A program made the translations under genes and the position numbers. DNA of 64,000 nt from positions 53,709 to 117,708 of the forward strand of contig NZ_BTHK01000011.1 of assembly GCF_033242365.1 (NCBI RefSeq). Reading direction: 5' to 3'. This document shows positions 60,340-64,000 of this stretch, piece after piece. A model generated the notes under the pieces. The model worked only from the letters and a program-made list of their open reading frames with translations. It did not search any database and was not told the origin of the DNA. Every line of letters starts with the position of its first letter. The first letter of the stretch is position 1. Origin of the DNA: Lachnoanaerobaculum sanguinis. Its GTDB lineage: Bacteria; Bacillota; Clostridia; Lachnospirales; Lachnospiraceae.

Positions 60340-61671
60340 ATGGCTGATGATATAAAGAAGAATAAAGCCAAAATTAAAAATGTAGCAAAAAAAGAATTGA
60401 AAAACCAAGCCGTAAAAAGAAAAATAAAGGTGGAGAAAGGCGGACAGAAGAAAACAAAAGTTGATACTGCTAAAGAAAATAAAATAAGAAAAATCGGGGT
60501 CAAGAAACCGGTTGTTAATGACAGTAAAAAAAATGAAACTAAAAAAAGAAGGTTTTACGATTACAGTCTTATATTTATTATTTTGTTTTTGTTGGTGATG
60601 GGCTTGATAATGATTTACTCGGCAAGTTCATACACTGCAGATTTGAAGTTTAAAAACTCCGCTTATTTTGTAAATAAACAGCTTATCTTTGTTGTTGCAG
60701 GTCTTATTCTGATGATATTTGTATCAATAGTACCTTACCAAGTTTGGATAAAACTGTCGAAGCTTATTTATGTGGTTGCGACTGCACTTGTCGGAGCTGT
60801 TTTGGTTATAGGTAGGGATGCAAACGGAGCAAGAAGATGGATTAATCTGTTCGGTATAAAATTCCAGCCTTCAGAGTTTGTAAAGGTGGCGATTATTATT
60901 TTTTCGTCTTACTATCTGGTAAAATATAAAAATGATTTACATTCTACAGACAGAAAGGTTGCTGAAAAGAAACTTTGGTTTTTATTCGGAGTGATCTTTG
61001 TTCCGACAGTATTGGTTATGGTTGAAAATCTGAGCACATCCATAATTATATTTTTGATTGCGTTTTGCATGAGCTTTTTAGGTACATCAAATAAGAGACT
61101 TCACACAGTAGGTGCAATAGCAATGGGTGTAATTTTGTTTTTCTCAAAACCTTTTGTAAAATTTATATATGAAAGAGGAGCAAGAGATTATCATTTGACA
61201 AGATTGCTTGTTTGGGCGGAGCCGGAAAAGTTCAGCAGAGACGGAGGATATCAGGTAATTCAGGGACTTTATGCTATAGGTTCAGGAAGTTTCTTCGGCA
61301 AGGGGCTTGGACAGGGAATGCAAAAGTTTTTCCTTCCGGAGTCTCAAAATGACATGATTTTTGCTATAATAGTTGAAGAACTCGGACTTTTCGGTGCCGG
61401 ACTTATAATGGGTGCATTTGTATTTTTAATATACAGAATGATAAAGATATCATTCTCCGTAACGGATCCTGAAGGAGTGTATCTTGTGGTGGGAATTTTG
61501 ATACATTTGTCTTTGCAGGTTATACTTAATATTGCGGTTGTAACGGGAGTGTTGCCTAATACCGGAGTTTCACTTCCATTTATAAGTTACGGAGGTACAT
61601 CTATTTTGGTACTGCTTGGAGAGATGGGAATTGTTTTGAGTGTCGCAAGATCGATAAAGCTGGACTACTGA
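60340..61671 (+). CDS. ftsW: Septal peptidoglycan polymerase FtsW
   Basis: 443 residues. An unusually long, Lys-rich cytoplasmic N-terminus (about 70 residues) precedes ten membrane helices of the SEDS family. Seen are MIYSASSYTA in the first helix, GANGARRWINLFGIKFQPSE and LPFISYGGTSILVLLGEMG near the end, the family's hallmark regions. Position next to ftsI and ftsQ supports FtsW over RodA. The poly-basic N-terminus may contact DNA, lipid or other division proteins. Confidence 0.93.
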   Translation: MADDIKKNKAKIKNVAKKELKNQAVKRKIKVEKGGQKKTKVDTAKENKIRKIGVKKPVVNDSKKNETKKRRFYDYSLIFIILFLLVMGLIMIYSASSYTADLKFKNSAYFVNKQLIFVVAGLILMIFVSIVPYQVWIKLSKLIYVVATALVGAVLVIGRDANGARRWINLFGIKFQPSEFVKVAIIIFSSYYLVKYKNDLHSTDRKVAEKKLWFLFGVIFVPTVLVMVENLSTSIIIFLIAFCMSFLGTSNKRLHTVGAIAMGVILFFSKPFVKFIYERGARDYHLTRLLVWAEPEKFSRDGGYQVIQGLYAIGSGSFFGKGLGQGMQKFFLPESQNDMIFAIIVEELGLFGAGLIMGAFVFLIYRMIKISFSVTDPEGVYLVVGILIHLSLQVILNIAVVTGVLPNTGVSLPFISYGGTSILVLLGEMGIVLSVARSIKLDY

Positions 61672-61672
61672 T

Positions 61673-62371
61673 ATGAAGAAGTTTTACATTGTTTTATTTT
61701 GCCTTGCATTTATACTTGTCGGAATATTTTCGGTCAAAATAACCGATTTTAATTTCGGAGGAAATACAAGGTATACTGATGAAGAAATGAAGGAAATGTT
61801 GTTTCCGAATGAATTATCAAAAATAACACTTTATAATTTTATACGAAGTAAATTTAAAAAAGATTACAATATACCTTTCATTCAAGGGGTTGATATATAT
61901 GTAACCGGAATGAACAGTGCCGATATCATAGTATATGAAAAAAGTGTTGTAGGCTGTGTAAAATATATGAGTTCATATATGTATTTTGATAAGGACGGAA
62001 TTGTGGTGGAGAGTTCAAATAATCTTCTTGAAGGAATTCCGATAATAGACGGTTTGGATTTCGGAAGAGTGGTATTGTATGAGAAACTTCCGATTTCAAA
62101 TGAAAAAGTTTTTGAAGAAATGCTCAATATCACACAGGTTCTGGTAGGATACGGAATAACGGTAGATAAGATTACAATTTCTTCAGATAATAATATAACA
62201 TTATATATAGGAAAAATAGAAGTCTATCTGGGAGATTCGAGTGAATTAAACGGTAAAATAGGCGAATTGAGAGATATATGGGAGAAAATAAAGGATTTGT
62301 CCGGAATACTTTATCTGGATAATTATAATCCTATAAAAGAAAATACAACATATACTTTTAAGAAGAGATAA
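61673..62371 (+). CDS. ftsQ: FtsQ/DivIB division protein
   Basis: 232 residues. A short cytoplasmic end, one membrane helix (about 4-21), then a POTRA-like part (ITDFNFGGNTRYTDEEM) and the FtsQ beta domain (MYFDKDGIVVESSNNLLEGIPIIDGLDF, split here by its Gly). It is a weakly conserved family, but the position between ftsW and ftsZ and the domain order fit well. It begins 1 base after the ftsW stop. Confidence 0.87.
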   Translation: MKKFYIVLFCLAFILVGIFSVKITDFNFGGNTRYTDEEMKEMLFPNELSKITLYNFIRSKFKKDYNIPFIQGVDIYVTGMNSADIIVYEKSVVGCVKYMSSYMYFDKDGIVVESSNNLLEGIPIIDGLDFGRVVLYEKLPISNEKVFEEMLNITQVLVGYGITVDKITISSDNNITLYIGKIEVYLGDSSELNGKIGELRDIWEKIKDLSGILYLDNYNPIKENTTYTFKKR

Positions 62372-62419
62372 CTATATGATATACTTAAGTTATTACAGAA
62401 GACTTTAAAGAAAAATAAG

Positions 62420-62448
62420 TTGATATTTATATGAAAAACCTTTATTAT
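62420..62448 (+). promoter_or_regulatory. ftsZ: Promoter of ftsZ
   Basis: TTGATA (62420-62425), 17 bases, TATTAT (62443-62448); each box matches the consensus at five of six positions. It lies in the 123-base gap between ftsQ and ftsZ and would allow separate, higher expression of ftsZ. Confidence 0.65.
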
Positions 62449-62494
62449 AAGATGAGAGTTTGCTTAAGTGTAGGGGTACAGGAGGAATATATCT

Positions 62495-63856
62495 GTGTTA
62501 GAAATAAATAAGCCGGTAAATGAGAATGCAGCGAAGATTATCGTGGTTGGTGTCGGAGGTGCCGGAAACAATGCCGTAAATAGAATGATTGATGAAAATG
62601 TAGAAGGCGTGGAATTTATTGGAGTTAATACCGATAAACAGGCCTTGGTTAATTGTAAAGCCGGGAGTATTATACAGATAGGCGAGAAGCTTACAAAAGG
62701 ACTTGGTGCCGGAGCAAAGCCTGAAGTGGGAGAAAAAGCGGCAGAAGAGAATATTGAAGATATCACAAATAAGCTGAAGAATGCAGATATGGTATTTGTT
62801 ACATGTGGAATGGGCGGCGGTACAGGAACAGGTGCATCACCGGTTATTGCCAGAGCGTCAAAAGATCTCGGAATACTTACAGTAGGTGTAGTAACAAAGC
62901 CTTTCCCTTTTGAAGGCAGACAGAGAATGAAAAATGCACTTGCAGGTATAGAGAATTTGAAGCAGTATGTGGATACTTTGATTGTGATACCGAATGAGAA
63001 ATTACTTCAGATAGTGGACAGAAAGACTACTATGCCTGATGCTCTTAAAAAGGCTGACGAGGTATTACAGCAGAGTGTTCAGGGTATTACAGACCTTATA
63101 AGTGAGACCGCTATAATTAATCTTGACTTTGCCGATGTACAAACAGTAATGACAGGCAAAGGACTTGCACATATCGGAATCGGATACGGAACAGGAGACA
63201 ACAAGGCTCTTGATGCTGTGAAGGCTGCTGTTTCATCACCACTTCTTGAGACAAGTATTGACAATGCCACTCATGTTCTTATTTCAATATCAGGTGATGT
63301 CGGTCTTGTTGAGGCAGATGAGGCAACCGGATATGTACGTGAGCTTGTAAGTGAAGAGGCAAATATTATCTTCGGTGTATCATATAATGATGCTGAACCT
63401 GACAGTGTGAAGATTACAGTTATTGCTACAGGTGTAACCAATGCAATAAATGATACTCCTGTTGGAGAATTGATTAGAGATGTAAATACAAAGCATCAAA
63501 ACGATAATATGCCGAAAAGAGATGATGCATATTTGCAGGGAATGCATACGGCGAGTATGGAAAGACCTGTACAGACTCAGCCTGAGCAGAATAATTATAT
63601 AAATCCTACAGCAAGCTATGCAGGAGAGAACTATCCGGAAGGCGGTTATACCGGTGGATATACAGGAAACTTCGGGCAGTATCAGAGTGATTTTAACAAT
63701 CCTAATTTGAATACTCAAAACAATCAGGGCTTGAATAATCCGAATATGAACAATCAAAATTATAACGGAAATTATTCATCAGGACAGCGCCCGACTATTA
63801 TAAGAACAGGTGAAGCAAAGATAAATGTGCCTGATTTCTTAAAGAGAAAGAAATAA
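62495..63856 (+). CDS. ftsZ: Cell division protein FtsZ
   Basis: 453 residues from a GTG, 8 bases after GGAGGAA. The GTPase domain has GVGGAGNNAVNRM, the tubulin signature GGGTGTGASP near 107-116, and NLDFADVQTVM in the C-terminal half. After about residue 325 comes a long disordered linker very rich in Asn, Gln, Gly and Tyr, and the C-terminal peptide INVPDFLKRKK that binds FtsA/SepF-type partners. ftsA is absent from the cluster, so SepF is the more likely anchor. Confidence 0.97.
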   Translation: MLEINKPVNENAAKIIVVGVGGAGNNAVNRMIDENVEGVEFIGVNTDKQALVNCKAGSIIQIGEKLTKGLGAGAKPEVGEKAAEENIEDITNKLKNADMVFVTCGMGGGTGTGASPVIARASKDLGILTVGVVTKPFPFEGRQRMKNALAGIENLKQYVDTLIVIPNEKLLQIVDRKTTMPDALKKADEVLQQSVQGITDLISETAIINLDFADVQTVMTGKGLAHIGIGYGTGDNKALDAVKAAVSSPLLETSIDNATHVLISISGDVGLVEADEATGYVRELVSEEANIIFGVSYNDAEPDSVKITVIATGVTNAINDTPVGELIRDVNTKHQNDNMPKRDDAYLQGMHTASMERPVQTQPEQNNYINPTASYAGENYPEGGYTGGYTGNFGQYQSDFNNPNLNTQNNQGLNNPNMNNQNYNGNYSSGQRPTIIRTGEAKINVPDFLKRKK

Positions 63857-63898
63857 TGCAATTAATAAGGGGCTGTCGGGAAATGGCAGCTATAAAAG

Positions 63899-63940
63899 AG
63901 GGAGGAGTAACTCAAAACGAGTCACTCCTCCCTAAGTTTT
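63899..63940 (+). terminator. Terminator after ftsZ
   Basis: AGGGAGGAGT (63899-63908) pairs with ACTCCTCCCT (63924-63933), with an inner ACTC/GAGT arm, then AAGTTTTT. It ends the division cluster. Confidence 0.92.
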
Positions 63941-63949
63941 TGCATAAAA

Positions 63950-63975
63950 AAAGATGGCTAACGACAACCATCTTT
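63950..63975 (-). terminator. Reverse-strand terminator at the window edge
   Basis: AAAGATGG (63950-63957) pairs with CCATCTTT (63968-63975). On the minus strand the stem is followed by a run of T, so a gene reading toward ftsZ from beyond the window edge probably ends here. A second inverted repeat, GTTACAT (63980-63986) with ATGTAAC (63993-63999), lies just beyond. Confidence 0.6.
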
Positions 63976-64000
63976 CTCCGTTACATGTTATAATGTAACT

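Noticed and set aside
1..64000. CRISPR array, tRNA or rRNA genes, intact IS elements
   Set aside because: No regularly spaced repeats, cloverleaf-like tRNA sequence, conserved rRNA segment or transposase with terminal repeats was seen on reading; the Rpn-type gene is the only mobility-related candidate.

Overview
The window looks like the chromosome of a low-GC anaerobic Clostridia member, most likely Lachnospiraceae. The evidence is a complete lysine-fermentation operon, a SCIFF ribosomal peptide with its radical-SAM maturase, AGA-rich arginine codon use, strong AGGAGG ribosome binding sites and a Gram-positive type Tad pilus locus with no secretin. Species cannot be named from sequence alone. 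No tRNA, rRNA, CRISPR array or intact insertion sequence was seen.

Layout: (1) 1-9822, the tail of an unknown gene, a PucR-type regulator, then kal-kce-kdd-kamA-kamD-kamE, a cobalamin adenosyltransferase and an NhaC-family transporter, closed by a terminator. Together these take lysine through beta-lysine and 3,5-diaminohexanoate to crotonyl-CoA and acetoacetate. (2) 9823-13800, an accessory stretch: a secreted repeat protein behind a perfect sigma-A promoter and a long structured leader, a lipoprotein whose paralogue lies inside the Tad locus, a truncated copy of a Tad pseudopilin gene, and a reverse-strand gene with an Imm26-like segment. (3) 13925-33898, about 20 kb all on the plus strand: a Tad/Flp pilus locus (ATPase, two membrane platform proteins, Flp-like pilin, TadE-like pseudopilins, a 1277-residue TadG-like protein, prepilin peptidase, TadZ). 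It runs into a signalling module (FHA protein, PP2C phosphatase, membrane Ser/Thr kinase with TPRs, a small membrane protein) and an Ig-like membrane-anchored surface protein. (4) 33962-40391, an Rpn-type nuclease, then scfA-scfB-secDF-tgt-yajC. (5) 40404-54398, housekeeping genes for DNA and RNA maintenance, tRNA modification, NAD synthesis, a VanW envelope protein, an Lrp regulator with an aminotransferase, and argF. (6) 54462-63856, a compact division and cell-wall cluster rsmH-ftsL-ftsI-mraY-murD-ftsW-ftsQ-ftsZ that lacks mraZ, murE, murF, murG and ftsA.

The most interesting block is region 3. Pilus assembly genes and a complete phospho-threonine circuit (kinase, phosphatase, FHA reader) share one long transcription unit. 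Short Glu-Thr-x-x-Leu-like motifs occur in the FHA protein itself and in the small membrane protein, which suggests that pilus assembly is switched by reversible threonine phosphorylation. A partial duplication of the lipoprotein-pseudopilin segment just upstream shows that this locus has been rearranged.
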